Positions 33,391 through 41,774 of a stretch of DNA of 64,000 bases are shown piece by piece. How positions within the stretch are numbered: position 1 is the first letter of the stretch; each line of letters starts with the position of its first letter. This DNA comes from UBA6772 sp965183875. GTDB lineage: Bacteria > Bacteroidota > Bacteroidia > Flavobacteriales > UBA7430. The position numbers were made by a program, and so were the translations under genes. The stretch spans positions 1 through 64,000 of the forward strand of contig CBCYMK010000012.1 in assembly GCA_965183875.1 (NCBI GenBank), given 5' to 3'. The notes below the pieces were generated by a model, which was given only the letters and a program-made list of their open reading frames with translations, was not told the DNA's origin and made no database searches.

Positions 33391-34434
33391 TTATAAAACT
33401 GGCATATCCTCCTCCATTAATTCAGCCACTTCTAAGCCTCTTAAATAGGTTAAGCTAACATTGATAGATGAATGTCCCATTGCTTTCTGTAGCTTCGTTA
33501 ATGAGCCTGTCCTCTTGTATATTTCTATAGCTCCAGAGTGCCTAAATGAGTAAAGGGTTTGTCCTTGTTCTATGTGTCGTGACTGCGCCTTAAAACGACT
33601 CCAAAGGGTTTTAAAGTAGTCCTCATTATGGTGTAGAGGTTTACCCGAAAAGATGTTGTTACTAGGTTCTCCTTTTATCAACAGCTCCTTAATATAGGAT
33701 GGTACAGGTACAATTCTATTTCTTCCTGATTTGTTTCTACTACCTGATAAATGAATGTGGCTAAGGTCGGTTGATAAGTCTCCCCAAGTAAGCTCTCTAA
33801 TCTCTCTGTGTGGTCTTAGTAGACAGCCATATGTTATTAAGCAGCATAAGTGTAAGTTCGTATTAAAGTCTTTTAACTCCTGTAGTACCTCTTTAATATT
33901 TGCAAAAGGTTTGTGCATAGTTGAGCTTGGCTTCTTTAGTTTTACAGCCTTAACTAAGTCTGGTTTATTTTCACTTAGCAATGCACTAAGCGTACTTTTA
34001 ACCGTTAGTTGTGTTTTAGGACTCCAAGTTGGTCTGATAAGAAATTCCCTAACGTGAGATACCTGAACTTTGTCGAGTGTTATATTTCTTAGCTTGTTTT
34101 CTACTTCAAAAGCCTTCCATAGTCTTAACACTCGTTTAGCATCTTTTATATAACGAGCAGAGTAGTTATTGGCAATCTTTTGTTCTATGCTATGTTCAAG
34201 CACTTGAATAATGGTTTGGGGTTTTGTATTAACAATCTTTTTCTTGGTCTTAGGTTTCCATCCTTGCCTTAGCTTTAATTCAAAGGCTGCTTTAAGTAGC
34301 TCAGGATTGTCTTGGCATTTTAAGTCTACCTCAATGACTTTACCATTCCAAAAACGGTAGCGTACTTTATCATAATAAACATTGATAAATGGTTTGCTCT
34401 TATCGTTTCCAATTGTGACTTTAATCGACTTCAT
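33391..34434 (-). CDS. Tyrosine recombinase (integrase) of the tRNA-Met element
   Basis: A 347-residue site-specific recombinase. The N-terminal core-binding part (about 75-160) includes RYIKDAKRVLRLWKAFEV. The catalytic domain has the first Arg in GCLLRPHREIRELTWGDL, the second-box LYSFRHSGAIEIY and the nucleophile in MGHSSINVSLTYLRGLE. The usual HxxR His is replaced by the YSFRH arrangement. It lies 51 bases from the right repeat, with ACTGTCAGT motifs starting directly at its 5' end, and presumably integrates and excises the element at the tRNA-Met site. Confidence 0.92.
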   Translation of the reverse strand: MKSIKVTIGNDKSKPFINVYYDKVRYRFWNGKVIEVDLKCQDNPELLKAAFELKLRQGWKPKTKKKIVNTKPQTIIQVLEHSIEQKIANNYSARYIKDAKRVLRLWKAFEVENKLRNITLDKVQVSHVREFLIRPTWSPKTQLTVKSTLSALLSENKPDLVKAVKLKKPSSTMHKPFANIKEVLQELKDFNTNLHLCCLITYGCLLRPHREIRELTWGDLSTDLSHIHLSGSRNKSGRNRIVPVPSYIKELLIKGEPSNNIFSGKPLHHNEDYFKTLWSRFKAQSRHIEQGQTLYSFRHSGAIEIYKRTGSLTKLQKAMGHSSINVSLTYLRGLEVAELMEEDMPVL

Positions 34435-34456
34435 ACTGTCAGATTTTACTGTCAGT
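34435..34456. repeat. ACTGTCAGT motif pair, right end
   Basis: ACTGTCAGA (34435-34443) and ACTGTCAGT (34448-34456), 13 bases apart, between the integrase start codon and the right 124-bp repeat. Same motif and spacing as at the left end, fitting arm-type recombinase sites or an operator of the integrase promoter. Confidence 0.8.
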
Positions 34457-34485
34457 TTAAAATTGAATTACTCCAAATGGCTCAG

Positions 34486-34559
34486 GGCGAGGTAGCTCAG
34501 TTGGTTAGAGCGTCGGATTCATAACCCGGAGGCCACGAGTTCAAATCTCGTTCTCGCTA
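34486..34559 (+). tRNA. tRNA-Met (CAT), right copy
   Basis: Identical in sequence to the left copy. No TAnnTTTG box is seen in the 40 bases upstream, so it may be silent unless transcribed from within the element. Confidence 0.85.
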
Positions 34560-34566
34560 CTAAATT

Positions 34567-34602
34567 AGACCTAATAACTTAATTGTTGTTAGGTCTTTTT
34601 TT
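34567..34602 (+). terminator. tRNA-Met terminator, right copy
   Basis: Same AGACCTAA / TTAGGTCT stem and T7 tract as the left copy. Confidence 0.85.
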
Positions 34603-34817
34603 ATGGCCTTATTTTTTTAGATATTTTTTAGTCCTACTTGATTTATACTGCGCTTTAAAACAGGAGTTTAATGTAATGATTTACTAACTAAGGTTAAGTA
34701 ATTGTGCTGTATATTCTATGAAAGGTGAAACTATCTGTTGTTGAGAACTTATTTTTATATCCGTACAAACTGGTTTAATTTGATGTATTTTTAAGTAATT
34801 GTTTAAGCCCCCTACTC

Positions 34818-35258
34818 ATGAGAATTTTTCCTGCACTATTTCTTTCTTTCTTTTTTTGTTTTTGCTCTTCTTGGGCTCAACAAGATTCTAGTCCCTATTT
34901 AAATCTTGGTTTTAGTGCAAAAATGAACCACCTTTCAAACTTAAAGAATACCGAGAAACAAGCGGAGGACCCCGAGGTGAAAAAATCTACCCGTAGTTTG
35001 GCTGAGATTTTAGCAAAGGGTAATGCTAAAAATAAAACCCTTAATTACCATCTTATTGCGGGGTGTTTTTCTAGCGAGTCAAACGCAAATAAATATGTAA
35101 CAAAACTTCAACAGGAATCTTATGAGGCTTCTGTTGTGGGTGCCGAAGATGATTTATATTTTGTAGCGTACAAAACCTTTAAAGTGTATGAAGAGGCTAT
35201 AGCATGTTTGGCGAAATTTAAAGCCGAAGGAATTGATGCCTGGGTGAAAAAGATGTAG
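34818..35258 (+). CDS. Exported SPOR-domain protein
   Basis: A 146-residue protein with a signal peptide (ending SSWAQ) and a C-terminal SPOR domain (about 70-146: YHLIAGCFSSESNANKYVTK, then LYFVAYKTFKVYEEAIA and a final AWVKKM). SPOR domains bind denuded peptidoglycan glycan strands, often at division sites, so a periplasmic cell-wall role is likely. It lies alone between the tRNA-Met element and the M43 protease gene. Confidence 0.85.
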   Translation: MRIFPALFLSFFFCFCSSWAQQDSSPYLNLGFSAKMNHLSNLKNTEKQAEDPEVKKSTRSLAEILAKGNAKNKTLNYHLIAGCFSSESNANKYVTKLQQESYEASVVGAEDDLYFVAYKTFKVYEEAIACLAKFKAEGIDAWVKKM

Positions 35259-35359
35259 TTGTATTTTAGGTTAAAATAGTATTAGTTATTGTAAATATAG
35301 AACAACTTCACTCATTTAGGTTTTTATATATTTGGTGCTCATATTTTACTATTCCCCTT

Positions 35360-38300
35360 ATGAAAAAACTGATTTCACTATTTTGTTTTGTACTTATTGT
35401 TAACACCTTAAAGGCGCAAAATTCCTGCTCTCACCAGGAACAAACAGCTAAGCTTCACCGAAATACTCCAGAGCTACAGAATGAGCGACTGCTGAGGTCT
35501 AAATTCCTCGATAAGTTCACCAAAGAATTTTCTAGAATTATCCACTCTAAGTCGAACCAGAATTTGGTTATACCTATTGTATACCACGTGGTTCATGATA
35601 ATGGAGAAGAGAATATCTCAGACGCACAAATCCTGGAGTCTATAGTACAGATAAATGAAGATTTTAATGCTGAGAACGAGGGTTTAGTAGATGTACACGA
35701 GAATTTTAGTTCCTTGGTAGCAGATATTGGAATTCGTTTTAGGTTGGCAGATTTAGACCCTAGCGGAGAGCCTACTACAGGGATAAATAGGATTCAATCT
35801 GAATTAACCTATAACGGTAGTCAGATCGCCTTGAAAGAAATGATCCAATGGGATCCTACCATGTATTTAAATATATGGGTCGTAAATTCTTCTAATGGTG
35901 GGAATGGTTCTGCCTTTGCTTATTATCCAGCTAGTGTAGAAGGAAGTAGTTCCATATACGATGGTGTAGTAAGTTCGTACTGGGCAGTAGGTAGAACAGA
36001 AACTGCCGCCTGGACACACTATAAAATATTAACGCATGAAATTGGGCATTGGGCAAATCTTAAACACACATGGGGAGACGATTCAAATAATCAAGCTGCC
36101 GCAGGTTGTGAGTTTGACGATGGTGTAGAAGACACGCCAAATACTATTGGTAATACAGGTTGTGATCTTGAGGCTTCTTCTTGTGGCTCACAAGATAATA
36201 CGCAGAACTATATGGACTATGGTAACTGTACGAATATGTTTACTCTTGGACAAAAAACGAGAATGTTGGCAGCTTTAAATTCTGATGTGGGTGGAAGAAA
36301 TAACCTGTGGACTGAAGAAAATCATTCCTTGGTTTTTATAGATCAAGAGTTTTTACCTCGCTTAGTTTATAATGCACAGTCTTTTAGTGAATCTACTGCT
36401 AACGACGGTTCTATAAATAGTTCTATTGGTGTAGAATTGGTGGATTTAGCATTTAATGCTACAGGTTTTTTAATAGAAGGGCTAGACTTTACAGCTGCTA
36501 ATTTACCTGAAGGGACCAGTATTACTGTTTCTGTTACAGATGAAACTCACGCAGAAATTTCTTTAGTTGGTGCTATCTCCAATCACGCTGAAGCTGATTA
36601 TTTAGAAGGTTTAGAAATCCATTTTACTGAGAATCCATTTGCAGATGTGAGTTTTGAAGAAATTTACAATCCTTCAAAAACGAATTTATCGGTAAGCTTT
36701 TTCGATCCTTATGAAATTGTATTTGTAGATCTAGTAGACGATGTACACAATTTCTTTGAAGGGCAAAGTTGGAAGTGGTTTAGTATGGGTTCTGGTGGAG
36801 CTGACTTTGGATTGTTTCACATGGATTTAGTAAATATTAAATTAGAAACTTATGGAAATGGTGCTGTATGTGAAGAAGGTACCTTTAATATAAGTCCACT
36901 AGGAGAGGGTGTACAGCTTGGTCCAAATAGTGCATTTACAAATCCAGGGGCTTGGTATGGCGATCAGTTAGATTTATCTAACCCTTCTTATACCGATTGG
37001 AATGGTCAAACAGCATATGCAGGAATAGAATTTCAGAAAAATGGTAATAGTCACTATGGTTGGGTTCGTATAAGTGTAAGTGATGATGGAACACATTATT
37101 ATGCATTAGATATGGCTTATAATGAAGCCCCAGAAACGCCTATTCTTACCGGAGAAGTGCAAAGCCCTGTTTTAGCCTATTCTAAAAATGTTTTTTATGA
37201 GTCTAATGAAAATGTAGGGGCGATAGTTTCTGAAAGAATCCTTGATTTATTCGGTGGTAAGTTTTCAGGCTTTGGAACCTTAACCGAAGGGAATTCTTTT
37301 ACTGTTTCTGGTGTGCCTGACGGCTTAACAGCCCAAATAATGAAGCTGTCTGATACTCAGATAAGTCTTTCTTTTATTGGTTCTGCTTCCGTGCATAACA
37401 ATAGTTCAGATAATAATTATATGAATCTTGTTATAGAAGAATCTTTAATTATCGATCCTCCTACAGGAATGGACTTGACTAGTGATTTGGGAATTGATTT
37501 TAAGGACTCTTATCATATTGAATATGTAAATAGTAGTGAAGAGGAAGAGGTAAGTGTCTCTGATTCTGGAAATAATTGGAAGTTTTTTAGTCTAGATATT
37601 GGCGATGCGGAGTATGGATTATGGTATGTGAACGAGGTTTTCAGATTTGAAACCTATTCAAAATCTGGTGTTTGTAATGTAGGTACTACAGATTTAGATA
37701 TTCTTAGTGCAGGAGAAGAGATTGGCTCTAGTAGTTACTGGGATTACTTCACAGAACTCGAAACACAATTGGTTATTACTTCTCCAGATTATTCGGAGTG
37801 GAATGGGCAAACTGCTTATGCTGGGATTAAATTCACCATTGCCGATCAATTTCATTACGGATGGATGCAGTTTGAAGTGAGTGAAAATGGCGATGCTGTA
37901 ACACTAATCGATTATGCATATAATACCAATCCTGGAGAGTCTATTGTGGCTGGGCAACAGTTTGCAACCTATGGCTGTACAGATTCATTAGCGACTAATT
38001 ATAACTCAAATGCAATAGACGACGATGGTTCTTGTACATACCCTTTAGATTGCAGTGCCGATGTTGTAGCAACAGTGTATCTGTATGATTCTTATGGCGA
38101 CGGATGGAATCAAAACTATTTAGATATCGTTGATGGTGATGGTGACTTAGTTCAATCTGTCACTCTAAATAACGGCGCTGAAGCTTTGTTTGAGTTTTGT
38201 TTAAGTACTGGTTGTTATTTTTATACACTTGACGGTGGTAGTCATATAAATGAAGCTTCTTGGGACCTATACCTAGACAATGTGTTTTTAGTTGCGTCAG

Positions 38301-39466
38301 AAGGGCTAAGCGATGATTCATTTTCTGTGGGTGATGGATGTGATATTTATTATGGTTGTACTGATGAAACGGCTTTTAATTTTGACCCTGAAGCCTTGTT
38401 TGATGATGCGTCTTGTGTTTACCCTATAATGGGTTGTACAGATGTTGAAGCATTAAATTATAATGCAGATGCTGAAGAAGACGATGGTTTATGTTATTAC
38501 GATTACGATGTGTTAGGCTGTGATGATGCAAGTGCCTTAAATTATAATCCATTAGTTACTTATGATGATGGTTCTTGTGAATTTCCAGGTTTAAATTTAA
38601 TAGATGTACCTACAGAATTGTGTGTTGGTGACTCTATATTAATTAGCTGGACAGGTGGAAATCCTAATACAGATATTAGGCTTTCTTTGACTAATGTTAC
38701 ACTGAATGCTTCACTTGGAGCAATAATAACTATGGAGAATTCTGGTGAGTATCTTTGGGAAGTAGCAGGTTTTACTGAAGGAACTACTGATGTGTTTAGA
38801 CTATATCTTCAGGAAGTCCCATGGCCTCCAAGCTCTTATTCTCATGGAAATAACTTTACTGTTTGTAGTCCATACGGTTGTACTTCAGAAACTGCAAGCA
38901 ATTACAATCCAGATGCTACTATAGACGATGGCTCTTGTATTGAGTCAACTCTGAGTTCTCAAACTATAGTGTTAAATGAAGGTTGGTCTATTATTTCAAC
39001 GTATATACTTCCAGAGAATCCGAATTTCTCTGCTATTGTTAGTCCTGTAGTAGAGCATATTGTCATTGCCAAAGACTATGCAGGAAATGCTTATTTACCA
39101 GAGTGGGATTTCAATGGTATAGGTGATCTTACGATCGGTTATGGGTATCAAATTAAAATGAATACAACTGAAGAGTTGTTTATTTCTGGAACTCAAATAC
39201 AACCAGCAGAAAGTCCATTAAGTTTATTAGAAGGGTGGAATCTAATTGCGTATTTGCGTACTGATGCTGCTCCTGTAGATTTAGTATTGGCGGATTTGAT
39301 AGCACAAGATGAGGTGGTGATTGCTAAAGATTATGCAGGAAATGCATTTTTACCAGAATGGGGGTTCAATGGTATAGGCGATTTTGAGGCTGGTAGAGGG
39401 TATCAGCTAAAGGTTGGCTCGCAATGTGTTCTCGAATATATTGCAAATGGACTTGTTTATGAATAA
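35360..39466 (+). CDS. Large secreted M43-family metalloprotease with Cys-rich repeats
   Basis: A 1368-residue exported protein. After the signal peptide (cleavage after LKAQ) comes a pappalysin/cytophagalysin domain with zinc motif HEIGHWANLKH at 226-236 and the Met-turn NYMDYGNCTNMFT. Beta-rich modules follow (about 330-870), including two related segments with WNGQTAYAGIEF / WNGQTAYAGIKF. Then come four or five Cys modules of the type GCTDxxAxNYNxxAxxDDGSC (about 875-1200). The C-terminus has two copies of a GWsiIS...VIAKDYAGNAYLPEW...FNGIGD unit. The terminal repeats take the place of a usual type IX sorting domain. It probably digests extracellular protein. Confidence 0.88.
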   Translation: MKKLISLFCFVLIVNTLKAQNSCSHQEQTAKLHRNTPELQNERLLRSKFLDKFTKEFSRIIHSKSNQNLVIPIVYHVVHDNGEENISDAQILESIVQINEDFNAENEGLVDVHENFSSLVADIGIRFRLADLDPSGEPTTGINRIQSELTYNGSQIALKEMIQWDPTMYLNIWVVNSSNGGNGSAFAYYPASVEGSSSIYDGVVSSYWAVGRTETAAWTHYKILTHEIGHWANLKHTWGDDSNNQAAAGCEFDDGVEDTPNTIGNTGCDLEASSCGSQDNTQNYMDYGNCTNMFTLGQKTRMLAALNSDVGGRNNLWTEENHSLVFIDQEFLPRLVYNAQSFSESTANDGSINSSIGVELVDLAFNATGFLIEGLDFTAANLPEGTSITVSVTDETHAEISLVGAISNHAEADYLEGLEIHFTENPFADVSFEEIYNPSKTNLSVSFFDPYEIVFVDLVDDVHNFFEGQSWKWFSMGSGGADFGLFHMDLVNIKLETYGNGAVCEEGTFNISPLGEGVQLGPNSAFTNPGAWYGDQLDLSNPSYTDWNGQTAYAGIEFQKNGNSHYGWVRISVSDDGTHYYALDMAYNEAPETPILTGEVQSPVLAYSKNVFYESNENVGAIVSERILDLFGGKFSGFGTLTEGNSFTVSGVPDGLTAQIMKLSDTQISLSFIGSASVHNNSSDNNYMNLVIEESLIIDPPTGMDLTSDLGIDFKDSYHIEYVNSSEEEEVSVSDSGNNWKFFSLDIGDAEYGLWYVNEVFRFETYSKSGVCNVGTTDLDILSAGEEIGSSSYWDYFTELETQLVITSPDYSEWNGQTAYAGIKFTIADQFHYGWMQFEVSENGDAVTLIDYAYNTNPGESIVAGQQFATYGCTDSLATNYNSNAIDDDGSCTYPLDCSADVVATVYLYDSYGDGWNQNYLDIVDGDGDLVQSVTLNNGAEALFEFCLSTGCYFYTLDGGSHINEASWDLYLDNVFLVASEGLSDDSFSVGDGCDIYYGCTDETAFNFDPEALFDDASCVYPIMGCTDVEALNYNADAEEDDGLCYYDYDVLGCDDASALNYNPLVTYDDGSCEFPGLNLIDVPTELCVGDSILISWTGGNPNTDIRLSLTNVTLNASLGAIITMENSGEYLWEVAGFTEGTTDVFRLYLQEVPWPPSSYSHGNNFTVCSPYGCTSETASNYNPDATIDDGSCIESTLSSQTIVLNEGWSIISTYILPENPNFSAIVSPVVEHIVIAKDYAGNAYLPEWDFNGIGDLTIGYGYQIKMNTTEELFISGTQIQPAESPLSLLEGWNLIAYLRTDAAPVDLVLADLIAQDEVVIAKDYAGNAFLPEWGFNGIGDFEAGRGYQLKVGSQCVLEYIANGLVYE

Positions 39467-39483
39467 GCACTGCGTTTCATCCA

Positions 39484-39516
39484 TAAAAAAAGCCACTCAT
39501 TGAGTGGCTTTTTTTT
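39484..39516. terminator. Bidirectional terminator between M43 protease and dnaN
   Basis: AGCCACTCA / TGAGTGGCT stem with A run before and T run after, serving both convergent genes. Confidence 0.9.
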
Positions 39517-39532
39517 GTAGTAGTGTGTGAGT

Positions 39533-40654
39533 TTAGTTATTCAGCATAACCGGCATAACCAACATCAATATATTTTCTCCATCACTAGTATTTCCTTCAG
39601 GTAAAAGGATTCCAGCACGGTTAGGGGCAGACATCTCTAAGTGAATTTGTTCTGTTTCTAAGTTCGAAATCATTTCCATAAGGAAGCGAGAGTTAAAGCC
39701 AATTTCCATATCCGACCCTTCATACTGACAAGAAAGACGCTCGTCTGCTTTGTTAGAGAAGTCTAAATCTTCGGCTGAGATATGCATCTCGTTACCGGCG
39801 ATTTTTAAACGAATTTGGTGTGTTGTTTTGTTCGAGAATATAGAAACCCTTTTTACAGAATTTAAGAACGATAAGCGATCTACTGTAAGTTTATTTGGGT
39901 TTTCTTGTGGTATTACCGCGTTGTAGTTAGGGTATTTACCGTCAATTAAACGACAAGTAAGGATAATTGAACCGAAGCTAAACTTAGCGTTTGTCTCATT
40001 GTATTCAATCTTTACTTCTTCATCAGCAACAGCTAAAATACCTTTTAAGATATTTAAGGGCTTCTTAGGAAGTATAAATTCAGCGCTTTCCTCACTCACT
40101 ACATCGTGACGTGTATAGCGAACTAGTTTGTGTGCATCTGTAGAAACTAAGGTTAAACCAGTTTCGCTAAATTGACAAAATACACCAGACATTACTGGGC
40201 GTAAATCGTCGTTTCCTGTAGCGAATATAGTTTTGTTAATTCCTGTAGCGATAATATCAGAGTGAATTATAGCTGTACTAGCAGCTTCAATTCCTGGAGC
40301 TTTAGGGAATTCATCCCCGTTTTGGAATGCCAAGGCATATTTACCTTGGTCAGAGCTAATTTCTATATTGTTCTTATCGGTATCGATAAGGAATGTAAGA
40401 GGCTGTTCTGGAAAAGTCTTTAAAGTATCTAAAAGAAGTTTCGCAGGAATTGCTGCATTTCCGTTTTTATCTGCTTCAACATCTAAAGTAGTAGACATTG
40501 TCGTTTCTAAATCTGATGCAGAAATACATAGGTTGTTATCCGTAATCTCGAATAAGATATTATCGAGTATAGGTAGGGTATTGCTAGAGTTAATTACACC
40601 ACTAATGGTTTGTAATTGCTTTAAAAGCTTCGAGCTGGATACAATAAACTTCAT
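39533..40654 (-). CDS. dnaN: DNA polymerase III beta sliding clamp
   Basis: A 373-residue clamp subunit that encircles DNA and tethers replicative polymerase. The three repeated clamp folds are visible: N-terminal MKFIVSSSKLLKQLQTISGV, FATGNDDLRPVMSGVF near the middle, and the C-terminal LVMPVMLNN with the conserved polymerase-binding end. The length is standard. It is not beside dnaA or recF here, as is common in Bacteroidota. The gene upstream, DUF4340, ends 124 bases away. Confidence 0.96.
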   Translation of the reverse strand: MKFIVSSSKLLKQLQTISGVINSSNTLPILDNILFEITDNNLCISASDLETTMSTTLDVEADKNGNAAIPAKLLLDTLKTFPEQPLTFLIDTDKNNIEISSDQGKYALAFQNGDEFPKAPGIEAASTAIIHSDIIATGINKTIFATGNDDLRPVMSGVFCQFSETGLTLVSTDAHKLVRYTRHDVVSEESAEFILPKKPLNILKGILAVADEEVKIEYNETNAKFSFGSIILTCRLIDGKYPNYNAVIPQENPNKLTVDRLSFLNSVKRVSIFSNKTTHQIRLKIAGNEMHISAEDLDFSNKADERLSCQYEGSDMEIGFNSRFLMEMISNLETEQIHLEMSAPNRAGILLPEGNTSDGENILMLVMPVMLNN

Positions 40655-40778
40655 TGTGTCTTGGGTTTAATTTCAACAAATCAAATATAGAACTAAGCGT
40701 AAATCAATCTCATTTCTGCTGCCTTCGTTTATTCACAATTAGAAGGGACTTTTTAACAAAGCTATAAAATTGATTCAC

Positions 40779-41774
40779 TTATTCTTTTAAGTCACTAAGG
40801 CTCTTCATTACTCTACCAAAGCTATTGAGTTGAATGATAACCCAATCCTCTTTATTGATGTGTGCATACATGCGTTCCGGGTCTCTCATGGTTACATCAC
40901 CATCAACCTGTTGTCCATCTCTTGCTTTTTTATAATAAGCAGTAACTTGCGTTTGTTCATCTTTGTTATTGCGTACTATTAAGTCAAATACAGGTTTAAC
41001 TTTTAAAATAGAGTCTACATTCAAAGAACCAGAAATAAAACCTTCAGAATTCAGTTTTCTAAACGAGCCAAGATAAGTTTGTAGTTTGCTTGGGTTTATA
41101 TTTAGTGTCTCTGTTTCGGCATAGTTGCTCAATTCAAAACTGCGGTCCTCCTTTTTAGTGAGTTTAAAAGATTCCTTTTTCATCTTAGGGGAGTAGTAAC
41201 GCATACTCACACTGTTGAGGTCGAGGTTGTCGCAGTTAATAACTGTTTTGTCTCTCCACATATATTCTGCTGTGAAAAATCTGCCAGACAGATATCCTTT
41301 AAACCCTGGTATGTGTACTGCGTATGGATCGGTTGCATTTTGAAGCATCATGAATGTAGCCGATAGTTCTTGGTTTTCTCCTCCCACATACACTGTTTTT
41401 TGTGTGCCGTCTTTTAAGAATATCTGAACTTTTATTGCGTGAACCGCCAAATTACCCAGTACATTATCGCGCATAGTTAGTGGCACTGGGTGTGCAATTT
41501 CCATTCTTTGTAGTGTTTTTAATAAGTAGAAAACGGCTGCTTTACGGGCTTTGTATTCTCCGTTTACCGTCCAGTAGTTATCGCTTTTACGCTCTACAGT
41601 CGCCGTTTCGGGCATTTTTGAGGTGAGTACAACCTTTACTATATTGCTGGTGTCTGCAATAGCAAAGTCTCTACGGTCGGTACGGGTTATTGAGGTTTCC
41701 TTATTAAGCAGGTTATAGCTTATAAAGCCCAAGCATATAACGGCTAGTAAGAATAATATATTTTTAGTTTTCAT
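40779..41774 (-). CDS. DUF4340-domain protein of the gld operon
   Basis: A 331-residue protein with an N-terminal membrane anchor (ILFLLAVICLGFISYNLL), then an extracytoplasmic DUF4340-type region (TVNGEYKARKAAVFYLLKTL and the PYAVHIPGFKGYLSGRF block). DUF4340 proteins regularly follow GldG-like ABC components and are thought to belong to the same transporter complex. It overlaps gldG by 11 bases, indicating coupling. Precise role unknown. Confidence 0.85.
   Translation of the reverse strand: MKTKNILFLLAVICLGFISYNLLNKETSITRTDRRDFAIADTSNIVKVVLTSKMPETATVERKSDNYWTVNGEYKARKAAVFYLLKTLQRMEIAHPVPLTMRDNVLGNLAVHAIKVQIFLKDGTQKTVYVGGENQELSATFMMLQNATDPYAVHIPGFKGYLSGRFFTAEYMWRDKTVINCDNLDLNSVSMRYYSPKMKKESFKLTKKEDRSFELSNYAETETLNINPSKLQTYLGSFRKLNSEGFISGSLNVDSILKVKPVFDLIVRNNKDEQTQVTAYYKKARDGQQVDGDVTMRDPERMYAHINKEDWVIIQLNSFGRVMKSLSDLKE

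Larger units (their letters stand above)
28007..34485. mobile_element. Integrated element between tRNA-Met copies
   Basis: About 6.5 kb between the two 124-bp repeats (period 6603 bases). It contains a tyrosine integrase next to the right repeat, a polymerase-like protein, and a run of small exported or lipoprotein genes. The genes are AT-rich and unrelated to the flanking core genes, and paired ACTGTCAGT motifs occur near both ends. No conjugation, capsid or recognisable replication-initiator gene is visible, so it could be a satellite-like or mobilisable integrative element. The type is not one I can name. Confidence 0.85.
34486..34609 (+). repeat. Right 124-bp direct repeat (attachment copy)
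   Basis: Exact copy of 27883-28006. It contains a full tRNA-Met and its terminator; the upstream flank is element DNA and the downstream flank is chromosomal. Confidence 0.95.

Noticed and set aside
33391..34434. Integrase as a serine recombinase or transposase
   Set aside because: Arg, RH and Tyr boxes of tyrosine recombinases are all present and no terminal inverted repeats exist.
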